Positions 1 to 7,504 of a stretch of 19,551 bases of DNA are shown here, one piece after another. How positions within the stretch are numbered: the first letter of the stretch is position 1; each line of letters begins with the position of its first letter. Source of the DNA: CAINDI01 sp037127585 (GTDB taxonomy: Bacteria; Verrucomicrobiota; Verrucomicrobiia; Palsa-1439); NCBI GenBank assembly GCA_037127585.1, contig JBAXYB010000055.1, positions 1-19,551 of the forward strand. The letters are read 5' to 3'. Both the position numbers and the translations under genes were made by a program. The notes beneath the pieces were generated by a model, which did no database searches, was not told the DNA's origin, and worked only from the letters and a program-made list of their open reading frames with translations.

Positions 1-1082
1 AACGCGAGCACATGATTCTGGCCGCGGTCGATGAACTCTTGTGATAAGCCGAGGACTGAGACCGTAATCCGGCCATTCTCCGCGCCCGGTGAGATATCGT
101 AGGGCTGGCCGAGGAGCGTGGTGTTGTTCTGGCGCCGGTCGAATGAAATCGAGAGCGCCACTTCGCGGTTCGCCGTCTGGTAGATCGGCTGGCGCAAGGT
201 GATGCCGAGGTTCACGGATTCACTGTTGATGTTCAGCGCGGTGAATTGATTCTCGACGATGCTGGTGTTGTCCTGGCTGGCGCGAATGTCGAGGGAGGTA
301 TCGTACCGGTTCAGCGGCAACGCATAGCTGCCGGCGACGTTGTCCCAACCGGAAAATCCCCAGCCGTCATTCTCGCCCGCGTTGGCAATTCCGTAAGTCA
401 CTTCCAGCGGATCACTGTGGCCGGTCAGATTCAAATCGGCCAATGTCGAAGAAATTTGCTCCGCGCCGACACTCGGTGGCCGGTAGTTATCCACTTGCAG
501 CGCCGCCCGAAACGGCTGCTGATCGACCAGGCGGACATCGAGAATGCTGTCGCCAGGTGTCGCCCCCGGCAAGAGTTCGGCATTGACCTGTTTGACGTTG
601 GGGTTTTGCCGGAGAATCGACAACCCCTCTTTCAACTGGTCGAGCTTCAACGGCGGGGCGCTCCAGCGCTGCAACCGGCTTGTGATGTAGTCATCCCGGA
701 GCCATTTATTTCCCGCGACCTTGATCTTGGTCAACGTGCCTTCGACGATGTGGATGGTGATGACGCCAGCGGCTGGGTCTTGATCGGGAATGATGGCCCC
801 GGAGTTGACGTAGCCGTGATTGATGTAGTGCAAGGTGATGGCCCGGCGCGCATCTTCCAAATCTTCGCTCGTGATCGCACGATTGGTAAACGGCGCGGTG
901 ATCTTCGCCAAGTCAGCCGCCGTGAACGCCCGATTGCCGGTAAACTGAAACTCGCGGACGAACAGCGTCGCCGGCATCGTCAGCTTAGCTGGTGGTGGCG
1001 GCAGAACTTGGGCGCTGATTACTTGGGCAAACAAGATCAGCGCCAGACCAACGAGCCGGCCGGGGTGACTATTTCCGATCAT
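1..1082 (-). CDS. TpsB-type outer-membrane transporter (ShlB/FhaC/HecB family), 3' end missing
   Basis: Reading the minus strand from an ATG at 1082 gives an open frame of about 360 codons that runs off the left edge. It begins with a signal peptide (hydrophobic stretch GLALILFAQVISA, residues 12-24, then QVLPPPP). A POTRA-type region follows at about residues 40-118 (VREFQFTGNRAFTAADL, later HYINHGYVNSG and IHIVEGTLTKIKV). A second POTRA-like segment at about 120-190 contains LPGATPGDSILDVRLVD. Alternating polar/hydrophobic strands typical of a 16-strand barrel then begin (QVDNYRPPSVGAEQ). The family secretes one TpsA partner through the outer membrane. The ATG overlaps the last 14 bases of the upstream tpsA, so translation is probably coupled. 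A full protein would be about 550 residues, so roughly a third is off the window. Confidence 0.9.
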   Translation of the reverse strand, partial: MIGNSHPGRLVGLALILFAQVISAQVLPPPPAKLTMPATLFVREFQFTGNRAFTAADLAKITAPFTNRAITSEDLEDARRAITLHYINHGYVNSGAIIPDQDPAAGVITIHIVEGTLTKIKVAGNKWLRDDYITSRLQRWSAPPLKLDQLKEGLSILRQNPNVKQVNAELLPGATPGDSILDVRLVDQQPFRAALQVDNYRPPSVGAEQISSTLADLNLTGHSDPLEVTYGIANAGENDGWGFSGWDNVAGSYALPLNRYDTSLDIRASQDNTSIVENQFTALNINSESVNLGITLRQPIYQTANREVALSISFDRRQNNTTLLGQPYDISPGAENGRITVSVLGLSQEFIDRGQNHVLA

Positions 1083-3615
1083 CGGCCCCTGCCGGCGTTG
1101 AACTCGGCACGAATCCGCCCGGCGCAATTGGCAATCCGCCGCGGCCGAGCACAATGAAGCTACTGAGGTTGCCGGTCAGTCGCACGCCGCAGTCGGGGCG
1201 TAACTGGGTTTCCGCATCCAGCAAATTGCCCGACAGTGCGATGAGACTGCCGCTCAAGTCGGTTTCGAGCGCGCCAATTTCGATATTGCCTTCTTGCGCG
1301 CCGGTCGCGGTGATGTTGCTGGGCTCGGCGATCGAAAAGTTTTTTCCGATTTGAATATTCCCGCCGACGTTGACGGCGTTGGCGCTGATAAACGTGGTGG
1401 CGTCCATGGCACCTTGGAACTGTGAGTCGAAGATGAAGAACGGCGAGCCGAGCGCGATGTTGCCGCCATTGTTGTCCGCCGCTGCCAAGATCGAACTATT
1501 GTTCAGCTCGATGCCGGCCACGGCGAACAACTCGATGCTGCCGCCGGAGGCTTGTGGGGCGGATGCCGAAATCAGGCTGTCTGTGACGCGAATCGTGTCG
1601 GCCATCACTTTGATGGTCCCGGCTTCATTGGCCGCCGCAGAAACGTTGATGCTACTGCCGCCGGTCATTTCCAATTGATCTTTCACCTTCAAATTAATCC
1701 CGCCGGCCACACCGGTATCGAGCGCCGCCGATTGGATCGAGGCGCCTGTCCCCAACACGACTGACTTGGCACGAATGACAATGCTGCCGCCGTTGCCGGA
1801 CGTGAAGCTGGTAGTGGCGATCTGCATGCCGTTTTGAAGTTCGAGCGAATCGGTTTTGATATTGATATCGCCGCCGTTACCGGGGCCACCGTAGCTGGCG
1901 GCGATGATGCCGGATGGAATCGTCGCTGTGTCGAAAACCAAGGAATGCGCGCGGACGTTGATGTTGCCGGCGTCGCCGTCACCAAAACTACTGGCGAGAA
2001 TAGCGGCGTCGTTCAACAGCGTTATCGCAGCGGCTGTGATCTGGATGTCGCCACCGCGACCGCCTTGATCTTGGCCGCTGGCTTCCGCGCCGAAGTAGGC
2101 GCCGATTCCGTCCATCAGGATGTTGTCCGCACGAATGTCGATCGCGCCACCGGCGCCGCGCCCGGCGGAGCGAGTGGTGATGGCGCCGTCGAGCATCGTC
2201 AGCGAGTTCGCCGTGATTAGGACCCGGCCAGCATCGCCATCGCCCTGGGTGTCGGATTGAATGGAGGCAATGTTCATCTGAATCGAATCCGCGCGAATGC
2301 GGATGTCACCGCCGGCGCCAGCGAAGAACGGGCTGGCGTTGGCGCGAATCCAGGTTGGCGGGCTGATCGAGGAATCAGTCGGCCCAGTCATGTTCAGCGA
2401 GCCGGTTGTGACGGCAACCCGACCGGCGGCGGCGGGGCCGAATGTGGAAGTCGAGAGTTCCGCACCGCCGCGCATCTCGAGCGTGTCCGAATGGATGACG
2501 ACATCGCCGCCGGTCGCCTTGGTGGAGGCGCTGGATGTCTCGGCTGCGATTCGAGTGCGGTTGGGAGAATTCCCTCCAAAGTCGGCATCGAGATCCTGTC
2601 CGTCCAAGAGAATCGAGGGCGCGCTGATCTGGATATCACCACCGCGGCCCGTTCCCGCTGCGTCGGTGGTGATCTTGCCATTGCCCAGGACTTCGAGCTT
2701 CTCGGTCAATCCAATGTCGATGCCGCCGCCATTCGCCGAACCAAGGGTATCCGCTTTTACCGATGCATTCTCGACGATCAATTGCCCACCCCGGATCACC
2801 ACGCGCCCGCCGCCGTTGCCGCTGACATCCACCACCGCGGAGTTTCGCAGTTCTATTAGTCCCGGCAGTTCGACATCTTTGAAGCGAACCGGCTGATTAA
2901 CTCCGATGCGCAATTTGACCTCGCCGGCGGATTTGACGCTGGCCAGATTCACTTGTCCATCCGGGGCGAGAATTTGTCCGCCGTCGAGAAGGACGTTACC
3001 GCCGACGACAGAAAAAGTCTGACCGGCAGTCGTGGTTAAGGGGCTCTGGATTGTGATGTTGCCGGGGTTGCCGCCGAGAAACCCGAAGGCGACGACCGGG
3101 CCGGTCGTCAACTTGGAGTCCTCCGAAGGATCAAGCCCAACTCCGAACCGCGCGCCACCGGCCAATTTGAAATAGTCAGCCGTGCTCACCGCGAACGAAC
3201 CGGTCACGTCGAGAACCGCATTCGGTCCGAAGACCACCCCGGCCGGATTCAGCAAAAAGAGGTTGGCGCCGGCAATGTCAGAGCGAATCGTTCCATCAAT
3301 TGTCGAAGGGTTGCCGCCCGTGATTCGGGCGAGAATGTTGCGGATGTTGGCTGGTCCGGTAAAGGCCGCGGTGTCGCCGGCGTCGAGGGTGAACTGGGAG
3401 AAGCTTTGAAACAGATTCTTCCCCTTGAGTTTGCCCAAGCTCGATGGGATGGCGAAATTCGGGCCGGCGATTGCGCCACTCGTCCCAAGGGTGCCGTCCA
3501 GCACCACTTGACCGGCATGGCTGGCACCGGTGATTACGACGACCAGCAGTGCATGAAAAAGTGACCGGACGGTAAGGCCCGTGGCGCTTACCGTCCGGTC
3601 GACAATTAACAACAT
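1069..3615 (-). CDS. TpsA-type exoprotein: filamentous-haemagglutinin secretion domain plus beta-helix
   Basis: An 848-residue secreted protein. A long n-region and hydrophobic core (ALLVVVITGASHA, about residues 22-34) form a signal peptide. The haemagglutination-activity/TPS secretion domain occupies about residues 36-160 and carries LFLLNPAGVVFGPNA (120-132), matching the conserved NPNG/NPxG element. Residues of about 180-790 are a right-handed beta-helix of degenerate units (GGDIQI, GAxIxxxxxGxGxAGxI, AxSLxM). The C-terminus has a single Cys (PDCGVRLTGN) followed by SSFIVLGRGGLPIAPGGF, like the GRGGLP tail of short TpsA proteins in cyanobacteria. It should be exported by the TpsB encoded immediately downstream; adhesion or another surface role is an inference from the family. 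The start at 3615 is the only in-frame ATG before the signal peptide, with a weak purine-rich site (GAAAAAAGT) ahead. A terminator-like hairpin lies within codons 6-18. Confidence 0.9.
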   Translation of the reverse strand: MLLIVDRTVSATGLTVRSLFHALLVVVITGASHAGQVVLDGTLGTSGAIAGPNFAIPSSLGKLKGKNLFQSFSQFTLDAGDTAAFTGPANIRNILARITGGNPSTIDGTIRSDIAGANLFLLNPAGVVFGPNAVLDVTGSFAVSTADYFKLAGGARFGVGLDPSEDSKLTTGPVVAFGFLGGNPGNITIQSPLTTTAGQTFSVVGGNVLLDGGQILAPDGQVNLASVKSAGEVKLRIGVNQPVRFKDVELPGLIELRNSAVVDVSGNGGGRVVIRGGQLIVENASVKADTLGSANGGGIDIGLTEKLEVLGNGKITTDAAGTGRGGDIQISAPSILLDGQDLDADFGGNSPNRTRIAAETSSASTKATGGDVVIHSDTLEMRGGAELSTSTFGPAAAGRVAVTTGSLNMTGPTDSSISPPTWIRANASPFFAGAGGDIRIRADSIQMNIASIQSDTQGDGDAGRVLITANSLTMLDGAITTRSAGRGAGGAIDIRADNILMDGIGAYFGAEASGQDQGGRGGDIQITAAAITLLNDAAILASSFGDGDAGNINVRAHSLVFDTATIPSGIIAASYGGPGNGGDINIKTDSLELQNGMQIATTSFTSGNGGSIVIRAKSVVLGTGASIQSAALDTGVAGGINLKVKDQLEMTGGSSINVSAAANEAGTIKVMADTIRVTDSLISASAPQASGGSIELFAVAGIELNNSSILAAADNNGGNIALGSPFFIFDSQFQGAMDATTFISANAVNVGGNIQIGKNFSIAEPSNITATGAQEGNIEIGALETDLSGSLIALSGNLLDAETQLRPDCGVRLTGNLSSFIVLGRGGLPIAPGGFVPSSTPAGADDRK
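3563..3600 (-). terminator. Perfect 14-bp hairpin plus T-run inside the tpsA start
   Basis: A 14-base arm (3563-3576) and its exact complement (3587-3600) flank a 10-base loop. Read on the minus strand, the stem is followed by CACTTTTTC. This is the form of an intrinsic terminator. It lies 39 bases after the stop codon of the repeat protein but inside codons 6-18 of tpsA. It may terminate most transcription from the upstream gene and so attenuate tpsA-tpsB. Confidence 0.6.
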
Positions 3616-3638
3616 ACTTTTTTCTGCATGAGGGTTAC

Positions 3639-5345
3639 TTAACCCTTGAGTTTGATGATAGCGATCTTGTCGTTGTTATTGGGGAGACGAACAACGATCC
3701 GAATGGAGGCGTCGCGGTAGCTAGCGAGGCTGGTGTCTACATTGAAGTGCCAGTTACTGGGTGTATCCTTGATCGCATTCCCACTCGCCAGCTTGACGCC
3801 GGTAGTGCAATTAAACACTTCAACCAAAGGTGCCGCCGCGAGGGAACTGCCGTTGCAAGTCGCCGTGAACTTGACCACGATTTGCGCGCCGCGCTGCACA
3901 GTCCGTAACGGTGCAGCACACGTCCCGCCCACGCCACTGATGGGAGAATCAAATCCGGTAAAAGCCACGTTTGCATTACGGATAACTTTGAACGTGCAGG
4001 GGGCGGTCGTGCAACCGCTGGCGTCTGTCGCCGTCACCGACACGACATTGGTCGGCGTGCTGGGAAGTTGGCCAACCGGCGGATTGAAGGTCAAGGTGTA
4101 GGGGGCAATTCCGCCCCGAATCTGGAAGCTACTGGTGGGTGGATACTGCACCAGGTCGTCGCACCCAACCGTCACGTCACCAGGGCAGGCGATGGTGAAT
4201 GGCAAGCGAATGACTTTGAAGGAACAGGGGGCCGTCGTGCAGCCGTTGGCGTCCGTAGCGGTGACGGTCACGACATTGGTCGGGACGTTGGGCAGGAGGT
4301 TGGCCGGCGGAGTCATCGTCAAGGTGTAGGGCGGGGTGCCGCCCGTTACAACAAACGTATTGGTGGCCGGATACTTCACCGCACTGCTGCAAAAAGCGGT
4401 CACGTCGCCGGGGCAGGCGATGGTCAACGGCAAGCGAATGACATTGAACTGACAAGCGGGAGTGGTGCAGCCGTTGGCGTCCGTGGCGGTGACGGTGACG
4501 AGATTGGTTGCGCCATTCGGAACGGAATCGGCCGGCGGATCGAACGTCAAGGTGTAGGGCGCGACGCCGCCGGTAATGACAAACACGTTGGTATTCGGAT
4601 ACTGCACTGGGCCGCCGCACCAAGCGGTCACATTGCCGGGACAGGTGAGGTTGAAAGGCAAACTGGCTGCCGTACCGGCGGTGACCACGTGAATATAATC
4701 GCGCCCTTTCGCCGAGCGAACGAGGATGCAGTCATAATTTGAAAGCGACACGGGGCCGACCAGTGTTAATTCAGCCAGCTTACGGCCATTCGCCATCAGG
4801 TCGTCCCGGTCGGCTGGAGAAGCATCCGGCAGCCAATCGTACCACGTGATCTTGAAAGCGGTGCCGGCATCGGAGCCTTCCGCGTTAATTACATACTGGT
4901 AGCTGTTGGGGTCGGCGTTGTTTTGCTGATCTAAGACATCGAGCGGTTCGACGGTCAGATCAATAGTCGGGCACGCCGACGTCGGAATGACGAGAGCGTC
5001 CAAGGCCGGGTCGCCCGAATCAATGGCGTCGCCATTTACTGGTGTGCCTTTGTTGGTGATCACCCCGCGGGCGCCAATTTTACTGACGGCCAAGGTTTTT
5101 GCATTGTTCGACCAAGTCCCAGAGACTGTCAAAGTGAGGTTCGTATTGAATCCTGCACTGGGATACGTCAAACCCGACGCCGTCGCGAAAGTATTGGATT
5201 TGGTGTTGGCCTGATTGCGCACGCGGGTGTCGGCTTGGCCCTTTCCGAGTGAATCTGAATAACTATAGAACCCCGCGAACGCCTGGTGTCCCTGCCAGAG
5301 AATCATTGTTGCAACAGCTGCATACCGACGGAATGTCATCTTCAT
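3639..5345 (-). CDS. Secreted HYR-like repeat protein with three 76-residue repeats and a PxKF-like C-terminus
   Basis: A 568-residue protein starting with a signal peptide (MKMTFRRYAAVATMILWQGH, likely cleaved after QAFA at residue 24). Residues 25-228 are a unique region with no family I recognise. Residues 229-304, 305-380 and 381-456 are three tandem units of exactly 76 residues. Each has the pattern CPGxVTxxC, YPxTxxF, GGxxPYTLTxxPP, TNxVxVTATDAxGCTTxxC, VIR, with four cysteines per unit, resembling HYR/immunoglobulin-like extracellular repeats. Residues of about 458-568 resemble the PxKF-type C-terminal module (FTGFDSPISG, VVKFTATCNGS, SIRIVVRLPN). It is probably exported and extracellular or surface-bound, perhaps adhesive. 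It lies 23 bases upstream of tpsA on the same strand, so it may share a transcript, but it has no TPS domain. ATG at 5345 or at 5339 would both suit the AGG upstream. No enzymatic motif is visible. Confidence 0.8.
   Translation of the reverse strand: MKMTFRRYAAVATMILWQGHQAFAGFYSYSDSLGKGQADTRVRNQANTKSNTFATASGLTYPSAGFNTNLTLTVSGTWSNNAKTLAVSKIGARGVITNKGTPVNGDAIDSGDPALDALVIPTSACPTIDLTVEPLDVLDQQNNADPNSYQYVINAEGSDAGTAFKITWYDWLPDASPADRDDLMANGRKLAELTLVGPVSLSNYDCILVRSAKGRDYIHVVTAGTAASLPFNLTCPGNVTAWCGGPVQYPNTNVFVITGGVAPYTLTFDPPADSVPNGATNLVTVTATDANGCTTPACQFNVIRLPLTIACPGDVTAFCSSAVKYPATNTFVVTGGTPPYTLTMTPPANLLPNVPTNVVTVTATDANGCTTAPCSFKVIRLPFTIACPGDVTVGCDDLVQYPPTSSFQIRGGIAPYTLTFNPPVGQLPSTPTNVVSVTATDASGCTTAPCTFKVIRNANVAFTGFDSPISGVGGTCAAPLRTVQRGAQIVVKFTATCNGSSLAAAPLVEVFNCTTGVKLASGNAIKDTPSNWHFNVDTSLASYRDASIRIVVRLPNNNDKIAIIKLKG
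3978..4661 (-). repeat. Three tandem 228-bp coding repeats
   Basis: Units 4434-4661, 4206-4433 and 3978-4205 (minus strand) are equal in length with no indels. They encode the HYR-like units of the secreted protein. The ends (VIR-LPFT/LPLT) and the PYTLT and TATDA blocks are nearly identical, so they arose by in-frame tandem duplication. Confidence 0.9.
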
Positions 5346-5435
5346 ACCTATTTCCCTATTTATCCCACGTTGAGTTTATTGAACCAGAATCCACCACGGA
5401 TCTACCCGTAAACCGAGCGGCCAACATACGGAGAT

Positions 5436-5461
5436 CAATCGCAAAATCAAGTTTGCGATTG
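5436..5461. promoter_or_regulatory. Operator-like dyad CAATCGCAAA-N6-TTTGCGATTG
   Basis: A perfect 10-bp inverted repeat with a 6-base spacer, about 90 bases upstream of the secreted repeat-protein gene. It has no T-run on either side, so it looks more like a regulator-binding site than a terminator. The regulator is unknown. Confidence 0.45.
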
Positions 5462-5700
5462 TTACAAATTTATGACTCCTTCACTTACTTCCCTGCGTTC
5501 GGCGTGAACGACCGGCGAACTCGTAATCCCCGTCGATTCGTAACACGCAGTTGGAATGCCAACAGGGACGGACGGCTGGCAAAATGCCAGCGGGCATTAG
5601 AAAATTTGCGGAGTTCGTTCCTAATCGGCGAGGTGTTGGTGGTCACGATTTGTGCAGTCTGTCAAAAATTCACCATTCGATTCACCACGACTCAAGCCAG

Positions 5701-5730
5701 TTGACTTCGTGCATTATCCCGTCCTAACCT
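5701..5730 (+). promoter_or_regulatory. Possible sigma-70-like promoter of the cNMP-fold gene
   Basis: TTGACT (5701-5706) and TAACCT (5725-5730) are separated by 18 bases, 25 bases before the ATG at 5756. The -10 match is weak, so this is only a candidate. Confidence 0.3.
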
Positions 5731-5755
5731 GATTCATCATTTAAACAGATCGATT

Positions 5756-6208
5756 ATGACTTCAATCATTGAGAGTTGTCAGGGACTACCCGAACGGCGC
5801 TTCGCCGCCGGGGCCATCATTCTGGAAGAAGGCAAGAAGCTGGGGTTGATCTATATCCTCGCCGAAGGCTCGGTGGAGATCTTAAAGGGCGATGTGCAGC
5901 TCAATCGAGTTTCCACACCGGGGGCGATTTTCGGGGAGATGTCGGTCTTGCTGGATCAGCCGCATATGGCAACGGTCAAAGCGCTGACTGACTCGCGATT
6001 TTATGAGGCCGAAAATGGCAAGGCGTTCCTCCGGGCGAATCCTGAAATCAATCTGCACGTCTCGACGCTGCTCGCCGAAAGGCTGCATGCGATGTCCAAC
6101 TACTTAATCGATTTGAAGAACCAGTTCGAGGACCGCAAAGATCATCTCGGAATTGTGGATGAAGTGCTGGAGAGCCTGTCCCATCGCCAACCCAAAAAGC
6201 GGCGGTGA
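5756..6208 (+). CDS. Cyclic-nucleotide-binding-fold (CAP effector domain) protein, no DNA-binding domain
   Basis: A 150-residue soluble protein that is a single cNMP-binding beta-roll: RRFAAGAIILEEGKKLGLIYILAEGSVEI fills the first strands (about 14-42), and a phosphate-binding cassette lies at about 59-75 (FGEMSVLLDQPHMATV). The cassette keeps G60-E61, but the usual PRxATV is PHMATV, so the arginine that contacts the cyclic phosphate is replaced by His70. Classical cAMP/cGMP binding is therefore doubtful. The C-terminus is a helical segment with a basic tail (HRQPKKRR) and no helix-turn-helix, so it is not a Crp-type transcription factor by itself. It stands alone on the plus strand, 16 bases from the convergent phosphoesterase gene. 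A stand-alone sensor or docking protein is the most one can infer; the ligand is unknown. Confidence 0.85.
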   Translation: MTSIIESCQGLPERRFAAGAIILEEGKKLGLIYILAEGSVEILKGDVQLNRVSTPGAIFGEMSVLLDQPHMATVKALTDSRFYEAENGKAFLRANPEINLHVSTLLAERLHAMSNYLIDLKNQFEDRKDHLGIVDEVLESLSHRQPKKRR

Positions 6209-6224
6209 GAAATCAAGTCGCCCG

Positions 6225-6968
6225 TCAAATTGACTCTTTCAGCAAATCTCGATCAAGATGGATTTGCTCGTTACCGGCCAGCGAGTACCAGCTGGCGGTG
6301 GCGCTCTCCGTATCAATAATAATGTGAGTCGGGCTGGGGCCGATTTGTCGCCCCATATTAAACACCCAGGTCGAACCGATCCGATCGACCCACGAACCAT
6401 CCTTGCGAAACGGGGCATCGTGGACGTGGCCGCTTAGAACCATCTGGGGCCGATACTGGTCAATCCAACCGGCGAGGTCTGAATCACCAAAGTATTTCTT
6501 ACCAGTCCAGCTTACCGGCGACCCATTGGGCGGCGCGTGATAAACCCAAACCCAGTGGTTCTTGGGGCGTAAGGAATCCCGCTGCAATAACGCCGCGACC
6601 TCCGCTTTGGTTTGCGGGCCGTCCCACCACGGGCAAATGGTGAACAAACAGCCGTCCCGCTCAAACCAATCGCCGTCGACCAAGACTCCATCCGCGCGGG
6701 CTTCCTGCATCCACTGGGCAACGCTTTCATCTCCGCTGTTACGCTCGTCGCCATCGTGATTGCCCGAGCAAGTCAGCAACCGCGTTCGCGGTTGGATTTG
6801 CTTCAAATACTTCATGACAACAAGAATCTGAACGTCCAACTCGACCACGGACGCGATATCCAACAGATCACCGGCAATGATGACGAGATCAAAATCCTGC
6901 GCTGCGAGATTGACCCAATCGAGCTGCTTCAGCGTGTAGTGCAAGTCGGCAACGACCAAATATTTCAT
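6225..6968 (-). CDS. Calcineurin-like metallophosphoesterase
   Basis: A 247-residue cytoplasmic protein with the full dimetal phosphoesterase motif set: ADLH (D8, H10), GDLLD (G33-D34), SGNHDG (N70-H71-D72), YHAP (H144) and SGHVHDAP (H181, H183). These residues bind two metal ions and the phosphate. The substrate cannot be told from sequence; the family includes phosphodiesterases, nucleotidases and protein phosphatases. I chose ATG at 6968 rather than the GTG two codons upstream (6974), because protein similarity should begin at MKYLVVADLH. The gene converges with the cNMP-fold gene and has no clear operon partner. A small open frame ending in the ATGA overlap at 6965-6968 is discussed under rejected items. 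Confidence 0.92.
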   Translation of the reverse strand: MKYLVVADLHYTLKQLDWVNLAAQDFDLVIIAGDLLDIASVVELDVQILVVMKYLKQIQPRTRLLTCSGNHDGDERNSGDESVAQWMQEARADGVLVDGDWFERDGCLFTICPWWDGPQTKAEVAALLQRDSLRPKNHWVWVYHAPPNGSPVSWTGKKYFGDSDLAGWIDQYRPQMVLSGHVHDAPFRKDGSWVDRIGSTWVFNMGRQIGPSPTHIIIDTESATASWYSLAGNEQIHLDRDLLKESI

Positions 6969-7064
6969 CGGCACATCCGCATTTCTTTTAGGGGATTGCC
7001 GGACGAAAACAAGCTTTGGCTTGGTTCGGCCAGCCGATCCATCCGCCGCTTTCCGAGAATCGCT

Positions 7065-7093
7065 TTGACCTGTCGCACCGCTTCTGCTAGAAA
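7065..7093 (+). promoter_or_regulatory. Sigma-70-type promoter with extended -10 for the csp leader
   Basis: TTGACC (7065-7070), a 17-base spacer, and TAGAAA (7088-7093) preceded by TGC (extended -10). Transcription would start near 7100, giving a leader of about 135 bases ahead of the cold-shock gene, with a terminator-like hairpin inside it. Confidence 0.55.
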
Positions 7094-7151
7094 AATTCCG
7101 TTCTCTATGTGGAAGTCACACAGTTGGAAGACAAGTTGATTAACGTTCAGT

Positions 7152-7190
7152 AAACCGTGTTCACCCCAATCGGGTGACACGGTTTTTTTG
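7152..7190 (+). terminator. Intrinsic terminator or attenuator in the csp leader
   Basis: AACCGTGTTCACCC (7153-7166) pairs with GGGTGACACGGTT (7172-7184), leaving one bulged T and a short loop. The stem runs directly into a run of seven T ending at 7189. It lies 46 bases before the csp ATG and downstream of the candidate promoter at 7065. It either attenuates csp or ends a short RNA of about 90 bases. Confidence 0.75.
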
Positions 7191-7223
7191 TTTGGTTCGG
7201 GTAGTTCAGTCTGGGTAACCAGC

Positions 7224-7229
7224 AGGAGG
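7224..7229 (+). promoter_or_regulatory. Strong ribosome-binding site of csp
   Basis: AGGAGG, six bases before ATG 7236. It decides the start of the cold-shock gene and is the strongest such site seen in the window. Confidence 0.9.
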
Positions 7230-7235
7230 CAAGTC

Positions 7236-7436
7236 ATGGCACGTGGTCGCGTCAAGTGGTTCAACGAGAAAAAAGGTTTCGGGTTCATTGAGCAGGAAGG
7301 CGGGACGGATGTTTTCGTTCACTTTTCGGCTCTTACCGGCGAAGGATTCAAGACTCTCGCCGAAGGTCAACAAGTGGAGTTCGACGTGGTTCAGGACACC
7401 AAGGGCGCCAAAGCCCAAAACGTCCGCCCCGCTTAA
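7236..7436 (+). CDS. Cold-shock domain protein (CspA family)
   Basis: A 66-residue single cold-shock domain. RNP1 is GFGFI (KKGFGFIEQ, about residues 12-20) and RNP2 is VFVHFSAL (about 26-33), with the aromatic residues that stack on single-stranded RNA or DNA. It should act as an RNA chaperone in the cytoplasm. The ATG at 7236 is fixed by a perfect AGGAGG at 7224-7229 with a 6-base spacing. The frame is open further upstream to a TTG at 7188, but that would run through the T-run of the leader hairpin. It has its own likely promoter (7065-7093) and leader hairpin (7152-7190), suggesting control at the level of transcript elongation. Confidence 0.97.
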   Translation: MARGRVKWFNEKKGFGFIEQEGGTDVFVHFSALTGEGFKTLAEGQQVEFDVVQDTKGAKAQNVRPA

Positions 7437-7504
7437 GCCGCGGTCATTGCCAGACCGGCAACCGAACGTTGCCGCCCGCCGCCGTCGATGATAGCATTCG
7501 CCGC

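Larger units (their letters stand above)
5346..5755. other. 410-bp divergent intergenic region
   Basis: No convincing gene: the open frame crossing it on the plus strand reads antisense into the repeat-protein gene and has no recognisable protein features. It should hold the promoters of both flanking genes. A 10-bp dyad is present at 5436-5461. The base composition is more AT-rich than the flanking genes. On the minus strand AGGG and AGG precede the ATG at 5345. Confidence 0.7.

Noticed and set aside
246..1157. Plus-strand open frame of 303 codons
   Set aside because: It is antisense to the tpsB transporter, whose minus-strand product has clear POTRA motifs. The plus-strand product is Arg/Asp rich with no family features.
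3978..4661. CRISPR-like periodic repeats
   Set aside because: The 228-bp periodicity is coding and comes from protein repeats. No short identical repeats with unique spacers exist in the window.
5249..5704. Plus-strand open frame of 151 codons in the divergent spacer
   Set aside because: It begins antisense within the signal-peptide region of the repeat protein and has no start signal or domain.
6965..7288. Minus-strand open frame of 107 codons ending in an ATGA overlap with the phosphoesterase start
   Set aside because: The overlap is suggestive and its last 60 codons are not absurd, but it starts inside csp on the opposite strand, spans the leader hairpin, has no ribosome-binding site and no recognisable domain.
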